64,000 nucleotides of DNA from Vibrio sp. VB16 (GCF_015594925.2 NZ_CP087590.1:3038001-3102000), one strand, 5' to 3'. Positions 43,008-52,532 are shown, counted from the stretch's first letter. Notes: generated by a model not told the origin, from the sequence alone. Made by a program: numbers and translations.

Positions 43008-44533
43008 TGATTTATTCCTAATATCTTAAAAGCAGATTCGCGATCAGAATAGTGTATGGTTTCATTCTCGAGCACTTGATAATCTTCGTGCCCTTTACCT
43101 GCTAAAAGAATAATGTCGTTACTATTGGCGTTGTCACTTGCCAATAGTAACGCCTGATATCGGTCATGCTCTGTCTGAACAAGATGAGGAGTATTTAGCC
43201 CAGCAAGCATGTCTTTAAATATACTTCTAGGATCTTCATTACGTGGGTTATCGTCAGTTAAAATCACATGGTCTGCCAAACGTTCCGCTATCTCGGCCAT
43301 CATAGGTCGTTTACCAGTATCTCTATCTCCACCACAACCAAAAATAACCCATAGTTGGCCTACACAGTGCACTCGAAGTGCCATCAATGCCTTTTCTAAG
43401 GCATCTGGAGTATGTGCATAATCAACCACTATTTTGGCTCTATTTTCAGCCTGAAAAAGCTCCATCCTTCCGATGACGGGTTGCAGGTTTTTAGCGCAAT
43501 CTAATAACACTTGCTTGTCAAAACCTAACGACAGCAAGGTAGCTAAACTGAGTAATACATTAGAGGCGTTGAACTCACCTATCAATGGTACGGTAAACTC
43601 ACCGTCCCCCCAGCTGCCGTCAATAGACAATCGGATCCCAGAGTCAGAATACTCAACACTTCTCGCCCATAAAGAAAGCACATGAGATGGCTGACTTTCA
43701 ATAGAAACGGCAACGGCTTGCGGAAGTTGAGTCAACCATTGAACACCAACTTCGTCGTCAGCATTGATGATTGCTTTGTTACAATGGTGCTGTGTAAAAA
43801 GCGCCAGTTTAGCCTCTGCGTACGCTTCCATCGTCCCATGGTAATCAAGGTGGTCTCTACTTAGATTGGTAAATACGCCAGCTGAAAAAGGTAAGGCCTT
43901 TACTCGTCCTTGAACCAATCCATGGGAGGAAACTTCAAGTGCTGCATAATCGGCACCTAAATCGGAAAGTTGTGCTAATGTTCTATGGATATCAATCGCA
44001 CTGCCTGTCGTATTGGCTGATACTTGCAGGTTTTCTAGAAAACCATTCCCTGTCGTACCCATCACCGCCGCACGTTTTTCTACTAATTCGATCCACTGGG
44101 CAATAAGCTGAGTAATGGTTGTTTTTCCATTCGTCCCAGTCACAGCAATCAGTTTTGAATTACACAAATAAATCCGACTAGACAAATCAGATAAATGAAG
44201 ATTAAGTTGTTCAATGTAGATAATTGGGCAGCCATTATGATACTCCACCGTACCATGAACATGCTCTTGACAGGCCTGAGCGATCACAGCATTCGCGCCT
44301 TTTTCGACCGCTTTATCAATAAACGCTCTACCGTCGATTGCATGCCCTAAGATCGCAACAAAGGTATCACCTTTGCGAACTTTGCGACTATCTAACTCCA
44401 AGTTAACGACTTCTATTCCTTGCAAAAAGTCATTCTTATCATCAAACACTTTACTCGCTGACTCTTTATTCTCTTTCTCATGACTCTCTAACCAAGGAGA
44501 TAAAAGCGACAGTAAACTTTGCTTGTTAAGCAT
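43004..44533 (-). CDS. murE: UDP-MurNAc-Ala-Glu:meso-diaminopimelate ligase
   Basis: MurE adds meso-diaminopimelate as the third residue of the stem peptide. The 509-aa protein has the P-loop VTGTNGKTT at 131-139, the EVSSHGLVQGR motif near 195, and the meso-DAP specificity motif DNPR near 438 (in TDDNPRNEDP). That motif marks the Gram-negative DAP type rather than the lysine type. It lies 51 bases after ftsI. Confidence 0.98.
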   Translation of the reverse strand: MLNKQSLLSLLSPWLESHEKENKESASKVFDDKNDFLQGIEVVNLELDSRKVRKGDTFVAILGHAIDGRAFIDKAVEKGANAVIAQACQEHVHGTVEYHNGCPIIYIEQLNLHLSDLSSRIYLCNSKLIAVTGTNGKTTITQLIAQWIELVEKRAAVMGTTGNGFLENLQVSANTTGSAIDIHRTLAQLSDLGADYAALEVSSHGLVQGRVKALPFSAGVFTNLSRDHLDYHGTMEAYAEAKLALFTQHHCNKAIINADDEVGVQWLTQLPQAVAVSIESQPSHVLSLWARSVEYSDSGIRLSIDGSWGDGEFTVPLIGEFNASNVLLSLATLLSLGFDKQVLLDCAKNLQPVIGRMELFQAENRAKIVVDYAHTPDALEKALMALRVHCVGQLWVIFGCGGDRDTGKRPMMAEIAERLADHVILTDDNPRNEDPRSIFKDMLAGLNTPHLVQTEHDRYQALLLASDNANSNDIILLAGKGHEDYQVLENETIHYSDRESAFKILGINQ

Positions 44534-44584
44534 AAAGTTTGTCCTTCAATATTTAGTCTAAATTTTACAACGAAACCCTACCGC

Positions 44585-46330
44585 TTATTTGGCATCCGGA
44601 GCCACGTTTAGAATTTGCAGTGTTGACCTCATTACATCCGAGAACACTGGTCCTGCAACAGTACCGCCATAGTATTGGTCGCCCTGAGGTTCATTAACGA
44701 CAACAACCATGGCAACTCTCGGGTTACTGACAGGTGCGACACCCGCTACGATTGCCACATACTCATCACTGTAACCACCAGCGATTGCTTTTCTAGAGGT
44801 ACCTGTTTTCGCAGCAATTCGGTAACCTGACACAGCGGCTCGAGTGGCGGTGCCACCTTGTTGTGTCACACCTTCGAGCATTTCTAATACCCTCATAGAA
44901 TGCTCTTCACTCATCACACGTTGAGAGTGTTCAAATTTATTATCGTTGACGATATGAAGCGCTCGGTACAGGCCATGGCTACCAAGCGTAGCATAGGCAT
45001 GTGCTAGTTGAATGGGCGTAACGGCAATACCGTAGCCGAATGCTAATGTGGCGATCTCAAATTTCGACCAACGGCGGCGATCAGGAAAAAGCCCCTCGGT
45101 TTCACCGATAAGATCAACACCACTTACCGATCCAAAACCGACAGAGCTGTACATTCCTAATAGGGCATCCAATGGCATATCTAACGCCAGTTTTGCGACA
45201 CCTATATTACTTGATTTTTTCAGTATAGTAGCAAGGTTCGCTTTACCAACTTTAGAGCTATCCCTAACGCGACTGCCGCCAATCTGCATAAGACCGTTAC
45301 CGGTATCAACAACCGTTTCATAGTCTGCGGTACCGTTTTCTAGCGCAGCCAATACGACAAATGGCTTCATGGTGGAACCCGGTTCCATAGAATCCGTAAT
45401 GGTTCGATTTCGCATCTTAAAGCTTTGCAACTGACCTTTATTGTTGGGATTATAGGATGGTGCATTCACCATCGCCAAGACCCCACCAGTATCAACGTCT
45501 AAAATAATAATTGAACCTGATGTTGCACGGTAATCTGCAACCGCTTGTTTGATCGCTTGATAGGATATAGCCTGAAGACGTTGGTCTATGGTTAGCTGTA
45601 TTGGTTTACCTTGTTTTCGCTCATTGAGAGCAATATTTTCAACCACCCTACCGTGTCTGTCTTTCCGTATCGTTTTCTTACCCGCCTCACCCGTCAAGTA
45701 TGAGTCGTAACTACGTTCAACACCCTCTAAACCATGGTCATCAATACCAGTTACACCAATAACGTGAGCACTCACTTCACCGGTGGGATAATAACGACGA
45801 GATTCTTTGTTTAAGCCAACTCCCGTCAACTTAAGTTCACTTATATAATTTGCCATCGCTGAGCTTACTTGCCGCTGCAAATAGATAAAGCGCCTTTTCT
45901 TGTTGCCCTCTATTTTTTTCAGTAACACGTCGCGTTTTATCCCCAGCACATCAGCTAAGGCATACCATCGGTTTAATTCTTCAAAACCACCCGCTTTAAA
46001 AATGGCGACAGGATCGGCCCAAACAGCCTGTACGGGCACGCTTACCGCTAGTTGTTCACCATTTTTATCGGATATGATGCCTCGGGCTGAAGGAATGGAT
46101 TTAACACGGACTGAACGTAAGTCACCTTGTCTAATCAGATCATCTGGCTTAATAACCTGAATATAAGCCACTCGCGCTACAAGCGCAGAAAACACGATAA
46201 ACACAAAAGCGATAACGATATAAAAACGCCAAGGTATCAGAAGTACCTCTTCTTTTTTTTCTATGCGTTTATTTATTGGCTTTTTATTCGCAGAACTTTT
46301 CGCTCGCTTTACCACTTTTTTTGTATTCAT
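44585..46330 (-). CDS. ftsI: Septal peptidoglycan transpeptidase FtsI (PBP3)
   Basis: FtsI cross-links septal peptidoglycan as partner of FtsW. The 581-aa class B PBP has a basic cytoplasmic N-terminus, one membrane anchor (about 34-56), a pedestal domain, and a transpeptidase domain with S319-T-M-K322, SSN (in KKSSNIGVAKL, near 370), and KTGT near 500. It is the target of several beta-lactams in related bacteria. It overlaps ftsL by 4 bases. Confidence 0.98.
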   Translation of the reverse strand: MNTKKVVKRAKSSANKKPINKRIEKKEEVLLIPWRFYIVIAFVFIVFSALVARVAYIQVIKPDDLIRQGDLRSVRVKSIPSARGIISDKNGEQLAVSVPVQAVWADPVAIFKAGGFEELNRWYALADVLGIKRDVLLKKIEGNKKRRFIYLQRQVSSAMANYISELKLTGVGLNKESRRYYPTGEVSAHVIGVTGIDDHGLEGVERSYDSYLTGEAGKKTIRKDRHGRVVENIALNERKQGKPIQLTIDQRLQAISYQAIKQAVADYRATSGSIIILDVDTGGVLAMVNAPSYNPNNKGQLQSFKMRNRTITDSMEPGSTMKPFVVLAALENGTADYETVVDTGNGLMQIGGSRVRDSSKVGKANLATILKKSSNIGVAKLALDMPLDALLGMYSSVGFGSVSGVDLIGETEGLFPDRRRWSKFEIATLAFGYGIAVTPIQLAHAYATLGSHGLYRALHIVNDNKFEHSQRVMSEEHSMRVLEMLEGVTQQGGTATRAAVSGYRIAAKTGTSRKAIAGGYSDEYVAIVAGVAPVSNPRVAMVVVVNEPQGDQYYGGTVAGPVFSDVMRSTLQILNVAPDAK

Positions 46331-46641
46331 TTGGAAGAAATCACCACTTCTTTATCCGCATCAGGACGTTTCATTTCTAGGTCTTCAACCGCCATTTTTT
46401 GAACCCGGCTATGTTCCGCAAGTGCATTTTCTTCCAATATCAAATTTCGCCATTCATTATCGAGACGTTCCCGCTCTTCGTAGGCCTGATCTTTCTCTGT
46501 TATAGAGCGTCGAGTTTCATGGGTATTGAATACCACCCCCATGGCGGTGATAAATATCGCCACCAGCAAAATAAAGGGGACTACTCCAATCCTGAATATA
46601 TCGAATACAATAAGCTTGGCAAGATTAGGCTTGTTCTCCAT
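46327..46641 (-). CDS. ftsL: Cell division protein FtsL
   Basis: FtsL is a small bitopic membrane protein that forms the FtsQLB complex through a periplasmic coiled coil and activates FtsWI. The 104-aa protein has one helix at about 14-36 followed by a charged heptad-like stretch rich in Glu and Arg. It starts at the last base of rsmH (1-base overlap) and overlaps ftsI by 4 bases. The family is poorly conserved; size, topology and position make the call. Confidence 0.94.
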   Translation of the reverse strand: MENKPNLAKLIVFDIFRIGVVPFILLVAIFITAMGVVFNTHETRRSITEKDQAYEERERLDNEWRNLILEENALAEHSRVQKMAVEDLEMKRPDADKEVVISSK

Positions 46642-47588
46642 TATAATTTCTCTGCAATCCTTAGCATTGAACTACGAGAACGGTTATTTACTTCTACTTC
46701 TTGACTCGATGGTTTAATCGCCTTGCTGACCGTTTTAAGTGCAGCACTGCCCAATTTTTTTATTTGGTCTTCAGTCAGTGGTATCCCGTGTGGAACTTCA
46801 GGTCCTCGACTCTCTTTTCTCATAAAGCGTTTAACCATTCGATCTTCTAGAGAATGAAAACTGATAACAGAAAGTCTTCCCTCTGGAGCCAAAACGCTCA
46901 GTGCACCTTTAAGTGCGGTATCAATTTCTTCAAGCTCACTATTGATATAGATTCTAATTGCTTGAAAGCTTCGTGTGGCAGGATGTTTCTTTTTCTCTCT
47001 TGACGGAGAGGCATCTGAAATAAGTTTAGCCAAATGGCTAGTACGGCTTAGCGGTTCTTTTTCATCATCTTCACGATGCGCAATAATGGCGCGGGCAATA
47101 CGCTTTGCAAATCTCTCTTCACCAAATTCTTTTAATACCCAGGATATATCATCGACATCGGCTTGCATTAACCACTGAGACGCAGAAATACCTGTCGTCG
47201 GATCCATTCTCATATCTAGCGGACCATCTTTCATAAAGCTGAAGCCACGTTCAGCGTCATCTAACTGTGGTGAAGAGACACCAAGATCAAGCAAAACACC
47301 ATCGACCTTACCGGTAAGGCCGAAATCTTCAGCATAATCGGCCATTTTAGAAAAAGGCCCATGAATGATGGTAAAGCGCGGGTCATTTATTTTATTCGCT
47401 TCCGCTATAGCCGTTGGATCTCGGTCAATACTAAAAAGACGGCCGTTTCCACCTAGTTTAGACAAAATAGTGCGGCTATGCCCTCCACGACCAAATGTAC
47501 CATCGATATATACGCCGTCTGGTTTAATCGCTAAACCATCGATAGATTCATTAAGTAATACAGAAATATGTTGGAATGGTTCGGTCAT
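46641..47588 (-). CDS. rsmH: 16S rRNA (cytosine1402-N4)-methyltransferase RsmH
   Basis: RsmH methylates N4 of C1402 in 16S rRNA; RsmI, also in this window, adds the 2'-O-methyl to the same nucleotide. The 315-aa protein has the SAM-binding motif DGTFGRGGHS at 29-38, LDLGVSSPQLDDAERGFSF near 100, and SFHSLEDRMVKRF near 246. An AAGGA site precedes ATG 47588. It is the first gene of the dcw cluster here, because mraZ, which normally precedes it, is absent. Confidence 0.97.
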   Translation of the reverse strand: MTEPFQHISVLLNESIDGLAIKPDGVYIDGTFGRGGHSRTILSKLGGNGRLFSIDRDPTAIAEANKINDPRFTIIHGPFSKMADYAEDFGLTGKVDGVLLDLGVSSPQLDDAERGFSFMKDGPLDMRMDPTTGISASQWLMQADVDDISWVLKEFGEERFAKRIARAIIAHREDDEKEPLSRTSHLAKLISDASPSREKKKHPATRSFQAIRIYINSELEEIDTALKGALSVLAPEGRLSVISFHSLEDRMVKRFMRKESRGPEVPHGIPLTEDQIKKLGSAALKTVSKAIKPSSQEVEVNNRSRSSMLRIAEKL

Positions 47589-47991
47589 GACAGGTGCTCG
47601 TTTCCTTGGGGCTTCAGTTTGGAGTGTTAACGTTATAGTGTACCGAATTGCTCTGTTCTAGCCAGTAACAATACGTTTATTAAAGTAAATTCTCTGCAAT
47701 AAATCACTATATATGGGTAACTCACTATTGAGTTGTGAGTCTAACGGCTCAAAACAGACTTTTCAGAACGGTTTTTCACCTTTATATCTAATGCCTGCTA
47801 ATAGTATAGCTAACAACAGCAAAGGCCAGAGTATAACAACGATCTCCTTTGTCCCGCAAACAGATACGGTCACGAGCCTCATTCCAATGATACATATTTA
47901 TACCTAAATAATAGAGGTTGTGAGGAGCCATGTAAGTTTGTTTATATTGAGCTCAGAGGTTAGAATTAGAACTCTGCCGAGGAGATATTTT
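47589..47991. other. Divergent intergenic region at the head of the dcw cluster
   Basis: This is 403 bases. On the minus strand a possible -10 (TATAAC, 47632-47637) lies upstream of rsmH, with no clear -35. I looked for the MraZ start (MFRG..., SKGRLS...) in all frames and saw nothing like it, nor MraZ-type GTG repeats. On the plus side a hairpin (CAGAG..TT with AACTCTG, about 47955-47976) lies just before the ribosome binding site of the next gene. Confidence 0.5.
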
Positions 47992-48927
47992 TTGAGTTCA
48001 AAATACACGTTTTATGCATGGGACAAATCCCTAGAATCTACCGATGAAAAATTGGTGTTATTGAAATTGGCAGATATGGCCAATAATGAGGGCATGGTCT
48101 CGTTTGAACTAAAGGACATTGCCCAAGAATGTCTTTCCAACGAATTTAAGTTGGCCAACACTCTTACTTCAATCGCCAATCAAGGTTTCCTAGAAAAAAC
48201 CCAAGTAGAGAGAAGAATGGGCCGTGAGGTTCATTGGTTTAAATTGCTTCTTTCGGATAATTCAACGACTGTTCAATTACCCGTTTATACTCCGACAGAT
48301 ATGGTTCAAAACGCCCCCGCAACAATTAAACCAATGGAGCAATCTAACGCACCTAGTTGGACTGGTCGATTTTTTGGCCTTTACAATATTCCAATGGCAA
48401 GTCGTGACTCTATTTGGCAGAAATTTGCTCGAGAAAACAACACTCAAACCACAAACTTAATTAGACTGGAACGTGACTTTGAAGGCTGGCTTGATCAGGC
48501 TAAGCAAGCGGGCGATTTAAAAACGTTTGTTGGCGATGTTAAACCTATTCAAAAACGAAGTAAGGTAGCGAAACCGAAGCATAGCGGTAGTAATTACCTA
48601 TCTACACATGACCTAGATGAATATGATATTCCGGAATGGGCACAACAAACGCTGATGCATGCAGGTCTTCAGATTGATCCTAAGCTTTTTTGGGAAAAAT
48701 TTGTGGTTTACTACAAGTCTAGAGCCAATGAATATATCTCCATTACCCAATTATTAAATAAGCTGCGATACTGGATAGTGAACGAAAAGCAGTCGGTTGA
48801 AAATCGCAAGCAATCAGAAGAACGCCGCCAGCTTACCTATCAAAATAATAATCAGCGGAAAAACTTAAGTCCCTCAGAAGAGTTTAGAGAGTACCTAAGA
48901 GCACAAGGCAAAAAACCAAATTTTTAG
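47992..48927 (+). CDS. Winged-helix and DnaT-like domain protein, possible replication/primosome protein
   Basis: This is a 311-aa soluble protein. Residues about 16-75 read as a winged helix (KLVLLKLADMANNEG, then FELKDIAQE and LTSIANQGFLEK), similar to phage replication initiator (O-type) N-termini. After a variable middle, residues 213-255 (IPEWAQQTLMHAGL, FWEKFVVYYKS, LLNKLRYWI) follow the pattern of the DnaT ssDNA-binding domain. I start it at TTG 47992, with GAGGAG seven bases before; the frame is open further up to a GTG at 47920. I infer a role in helicase loading or replication restart, together with the next gene; the exact function is unknown. Confidence 0.6.
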   Translation: MSSKYTFYAWDKSLESTDEKLVLLKLADMANNEGMVSFELKDIAQECLSNEFKLANTLTSIANQGFLEKTQVERRMGREVHWFKLLLSDNSTTVQLPVYTPTDMVQNAPATIKPMEQSNAPSWTGRFFGLYNIPMASRDSIWQKFARENNTQTTNLIRLERDFEGWLDQAKQAGDLKTFVGDVKPIQKRSKVAKPKHSGSNYLSTHDLDEYDIPEWAQQTLMHAGLQIDPKLFWEKFVVYYKSRANEYISITQLLNKLRYWIVNEKQSVENRKQSEERRQLTYQNNNQRKNLSPSEEFREYLRAQGKKPNF

Positions 48928-49002
48928 CCATCAATTATTGGTGCCACGACACCAAGTTAGCTGCTAAGGCTAGTTAACCCAAGCCAGTTTACGGACGAGA
49001 AT

Positions 49003-49782
49003 ATGAACAAATCAAAAAAACCTGAAAATATGGATTTTTCCTCGATGGAAAAAAAGCTGCGTGAACTCGGTATTGATAATGGCATTAGTCATCTTAGCAA
49101 AGCTAAAAATACCGCCATTTCGTCTGATTCAGGCAAGCAACATCCGGTCACTCCATCTAAAAAAACACCGGGTAAAGCTCGTCAAGTACCAAGTCAACTC
49201 GCGATTCAAGACGAAAGCGATAGAGTACCCAGCGATTGGTGCAACTACATATTTGGTACACTTCTAAGTATTTATGAATCGACATGGATAAAATCTTATG
49301 GTGGACGTCCTACTGGCCGCTTTCTTGATTTCGCTGATAGTCTCAGTGAAGAAGAGTTAATGCGCATTATTCAGCACTGTCGCGAACGCCTTCAAGGAGG
49401 TGAGACTTGGCCACCTATTATGGGTGAATTAACCATATTAAAAGGCCAATTAACCGTTTCAGAACTTATGGATGCTCAGATGAGAGTCATCAATAAAGAA
49501 CCTCAAAGTCAGATAGAAAAATGGATAATTCAGAACAAAGGCTTCGAACTACGCCGGCTCTCACAAACCCAACTAGCGAAACGATTTAAAGAATTCTACC
49601 TAGAGGCAATGAAGCTTCAGGAGAAAGGTAAACTTAGAACAGAGATGCCTAAAGCTCTTGCCGCCAATTCGGTTAGAAACCTTAACGATGAGAAACAAGA
49701 AGAATATCGACAAGAGCACGGCAACCAAATCAATCCCCGAATCCAGGCAATATTGGATAGTAAAAAGTCACAAGAACAGTAA
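49003..49782 (+). CDS. Lambda P-like / helicase-loader-like protein
   Basis: This is a 259-aa soluble protein with no membrane segment. The N-terminal third is Lys/Ser-rich and low in complexity. The centre (about 75-165) has the pattern WCNYIFGTLLSIY, WIKSY, then GGETWPPIMGELTILKGQL, like the core of phage lambda P-type replication proteins, which load DnaB. The C-terminus is charged and probably helical. It follows the winged-helix/DnaT-like gene by 75 bases on the same strand, repeating the O-P gene order of phages, but no phage structural genes are near. Function is inferred from weak similarity and order only. Confidence 0.55.
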   Translation: MNKSKKPENMDFSSMEKKLRELGIDNGISHLSKAKNTAISSDSGKQHPVTPSKKTPGKARQVPSQLAIQDESDRVPSDWCNYIFGTLLSIYESTWIKSYGGRPTGRFLDFADSLSEEELMRIIQHCRERLQGGETWPPIMGELTILKGQLTVSELMDAQMRVINKEPQSQIEKWIIQNKGFELRRLSQTQLAKRFKEFYLEAMKLQEKGKLRTEMPKALAANSVRNLNDEKQEEYRQEHGNQINPRIQAILDSKKSQEQ

Positions 49783-49798
49783 TATAATTCGTAAAGGT

Positions 49799-49824
49799 AA
49801 GACCTCGCAAAATACCGCGAGGTA
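49799..49824 (+). terminator. Hairpin after the lambda P-like gene
   Basis: ACCTCGC and GCGAGGT form a 7-bp stem with an 8-base loop, 19 bases after the stop. There is no T run behind it, so it is a weak terminator candidate. It shares the bases AAGACCTCGCA with the hairpin near 52081. Confidence 0.45.
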
Positions 49825-49991
49825 ATGACTATTCGTCTATTTCCGAGCTCAACCATCCTACCCGCTTCTATCACAACCTCTTTGCGCTATTTTCTAGATG
49901 AACCTAACCTGAATAAGCTGTTCAACAATCATTAACGAATAGGGGTGTACCTTTGTTCCCATAGTCATTAACAATATCTATGGGGTTAACA

Positions 49992-50723
49992 ATGAGCTCA
50001 ATCAGCATCGTCGTCATTACACTTAATGAAGAAAAACGAATTGGTCATTTATTAGAAGACCTTGGCAAACAATGTCATCAAGATTTCGAAGTCATTCTAG
50101 TCGACTCAAACAGTGATGATACAACCAGAGAAATCGCAAGTTCATACGAAGAAACCCTACCCGACCTTACCATCCACAAGATGGAAACCAGAGGCGTGAG
50201 CCTCGGTAGGAATACTGGTGCATCAATAGCGAAGCACAATCGGTTGCTTTTTTTGGATGCAGACGTAAGGCTACCACCCGATTTTTTAAGTCGCACATTG
50301 TATCAGCTAGAGACAAAAAAACTGGAGGTAGCAGGATTCTATATGGGAGCCAAGGACCTACCGATGATATATAAACTAGGCTACTACTGCTTTAATTTTG
50401 GTTTATTCATCACACAGTTTTTTTTCCCGACAGCGGTAGGGGCATGCCTTTTCGCGACAAAACGCGTACATCAAGAGATCGGAGGGTTTGATGAGCAAAT
50501 TACACTCTGTGAAGATTGTGAATACGTAAAAAAAGCTAGCAAAACATGGCGTTACCGCCTTCTGCCTTTAACATTTCATTTTGACCCCCGTCGACTAGAT
50601 CAAGATGGTGCTTTCAAAACGGGCTTAACCTATTTGAAAGCCAACCTACGTCGTTTTTTCTTTGGCGAAATGCGTAATAATGAAATGGAATACAAATTCG
50701 GCCATTACAAAGAAAGTGTATAA
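49992..50723 (+). CDS. Family 2 glycosyltransferase
   Basis: This is a 243-aa GT-A fold enzyme. It starts MSSISIVVITLNEEKRI, typical of GT2, with the nucleotide-binding VDSNSDDTT near 38 and the metal motif DAD at 89-91. A hydrophobic stretch around 120-150 suggests membrane association. The acceptor and sugar are unknown; a lipid or surface polysaccharide is plausible. I use ATG 49992, spaced 6 bases from GGGG, rather than ATG 49980. The next gene begins 15 bases later, so the two are likely an operon. Confidence 0.85.
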   Translation: MSSISIVVITLNEEKRIGHLLEDLGKQCHQDFEVILVDSNSDDTTREIASSYEETLPDLTIHKMETRGVSLGRNTGASIAKHNRLLFLDADVRLPPDFLSRTLYQLETKKLEVAGFYMGAKDLPMIYKLGYYCFNFGLFITQFFFPTAVGACLFATKRVHQEIGGFDEQITLCEDCEYVKKASKTWRYRLLPLTFHFDPRRLDQDGAFKTGLTYLKANLRRFFFGEMRNNEMEYKFGHYKESV

Positions 50724-50738
50724 CGTCAGGACAGCACA

Positions 50739-52019
50739 ATGTTTGAAGGAACAACCCTTTTTATTGGCGCACTACTAGATGCGGTAATCGGCCCCAATCT
50801 ACTTGTGCCCGGAGAGCCTTTCATGTTGGCAGCGGGCTATCAACTTCATCAAGGAGTTTGGTCAGGCGTGATCGCTGTTTTACTCGGAGGCTTTATTGGC
50901 GACCAGATTAGTTTTTTTATTGGTCATCAAGTAGGTTCGCCCGTTCAAAAAAAACTAATACGATGCGTTCCTAAGACTCGTCGTGCTTTTGCCCGCTGTC
51001 GACGCTTGATGTATAAAAAAGGGAATGTCATATTGGCATTTGCTCGCTTACTTGGACCTATCGCTTGGGTCGTACCATTTATGGCAGGGAGCAACAGAAT
51101 AACTTGGCCACGTTTTACTTTATTTTCCATGATTGGTTTATTATTGGGTGTTGGACAATTTGTCCTTTGGGGTTACCTTGCAGCGTATGGGTTAGAGAAG
51201 TTATCTATACTACAAGACGTACAAATATTTATTGCTGAACATAAATACAGCATACTCGCATTAATGTTGTTCATTGGTACTCTATACTTCGGTTATAAAA
51301 GAAAATGGCGATATTTGGCTATCAAGTCATTTTCCATTTTTTCCGCGGCATTACTGTTTACAAATTACAGTCACTTTTTTTGGTTCTCCGATGATTTAGA
51401 ACAATCGAAAAAAATCAGTGAGCCACCAGAAAAAATTGAATTAATCAAATTTGACTACAAAGCTTATCCAGGAAAATCCTCGTACTTCAATGCCCAAGCC
51501 ATCAATATTGTGTACATAGGGTCCTCTCCAAAACCAATGATGCTGTCGTTGGGTTGGATAGAAAACAAAACTTTCTCACGTAATGAAATCGAATGGACGG
51601 ATTACCTCGAACTGCTTAAGGCCCAAACGCCACCTGTATCGGACCTATTTTGGCAAGGTTCACCACAACTCATGGCTTTTCAGTTACCCGGCGATTTAAT
51701 GAAACGCAACCATATTCGATGGTGGCTTGCTGGCATCGATAGTAAAACGAATCAAACCATATGGGTTGGAGCGGCTAGCTATGACAACGGATTAAAAATC
51801 ACGCCTTACTCTGGAATAATCACTGTGTTACACAAAATAGAACCGAATGTTGATCAGGAACGTGACGCCATAGCAATGCGAATACATCAGGTCTCGGAGC
51901 GATGGGGGGCGAATTATATCAAGCCAATAGCAGCAACGGTTCTTGACGAACAACATGATTACTATTCAGATGGTCGAGTCGTGATTATTACAGACAAGTC
52001 TTTAAATACTAATTCATAA
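50739..52019 (+). CDS. DedA-family membrane protein fused to an LssY C-terminal domain
   Basis: This is a 426-aa protein. Residues 1-185 form a DedA/VTT domain with several membrane helices and family motifs (PGEPFMLAAGY, GGFIGDQISFFIG, and the ARLLGPIAWVVPFMAG stretch near 105). Two more helices lie at about 170-215, followed by a soluble region (about 240-415) that resembles the LssY C-terminal domain found with DedA and phosphatase modules. DedA proteins are linked to undecaprenyl phosphate or lipid flipping. Next to a GT2 gene, a role in envelope glycolipid handling is plausible but unproven. Confidence 0.75.
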   Translation: MFEGTTLFIGALLDAVIGPNLLVPGEPFMLAAGYQLHQGVWSGVIAVLLGGFIGDQISFFIGHQVGSPVQKKLIRCVPKTRRAFARCRRLMYKKGNVILAFARLLGPIAWVVPFMAGSNRITWPRFTLFSMIGLLLGVGQFVLWGYLAAYGLEKLSILQDVQIFIAEHKYSILALMLFIGTLYFGYKRKWRYLAIKSFSIFSAALLFTNYSHFFWFSDDLEQSKKISEPPEKIELIKFDYKAYPGKSSYFNAQAINIVYIGSSPKPMMLSLGWIENKTFSRNEIEWTDYLELLKAQTPPVSDLFWQGSPQLMAFQLPGDLMKRNHIRWWLAGIDSKTNQTIWVGAASYDNGLKITPYSGIITVLHKIEPNVDQERDAIAMRIHQVSERWGANYIKPIAATVLDEQHDYYSDGRVVIITDKSLNTNS

Positions 52020-52074
52020 TTTTTTGAATGGTTAAATTAGACAAAATGCGAAGGTAGGTATCAATTGGGATTGT

Positions 52075-52112
52075 TTCACAAAGACCTCGCATTAGCTGCG
52101 AGGCCTTGTGAA
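52075..52112. terminator. Terminator between the DedA-LssY gene and rnpB
   Basis: TTCACAA..CCTCGC pairs with GCGAGG..TTGTGAA around a 7-base loop, giving a long, slightly bulged stem. It lies about 10 bases beyond the 3' end of rnpB on the minus strand and 55 bases after the stop on the plus strand, so it may serve both. Confidence 0.7.
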
Positions 52113-52121
52113 TACAAATGG

Positions 52122-52532
<411 letters not shown>

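Noticed and set aside
49003..49782. Prophage at the O/P-like pair
   Set aside because: No integrase, structural, lysis or regulator genes are adjacent; both flanks are core chromosomal genes or envelope genes.
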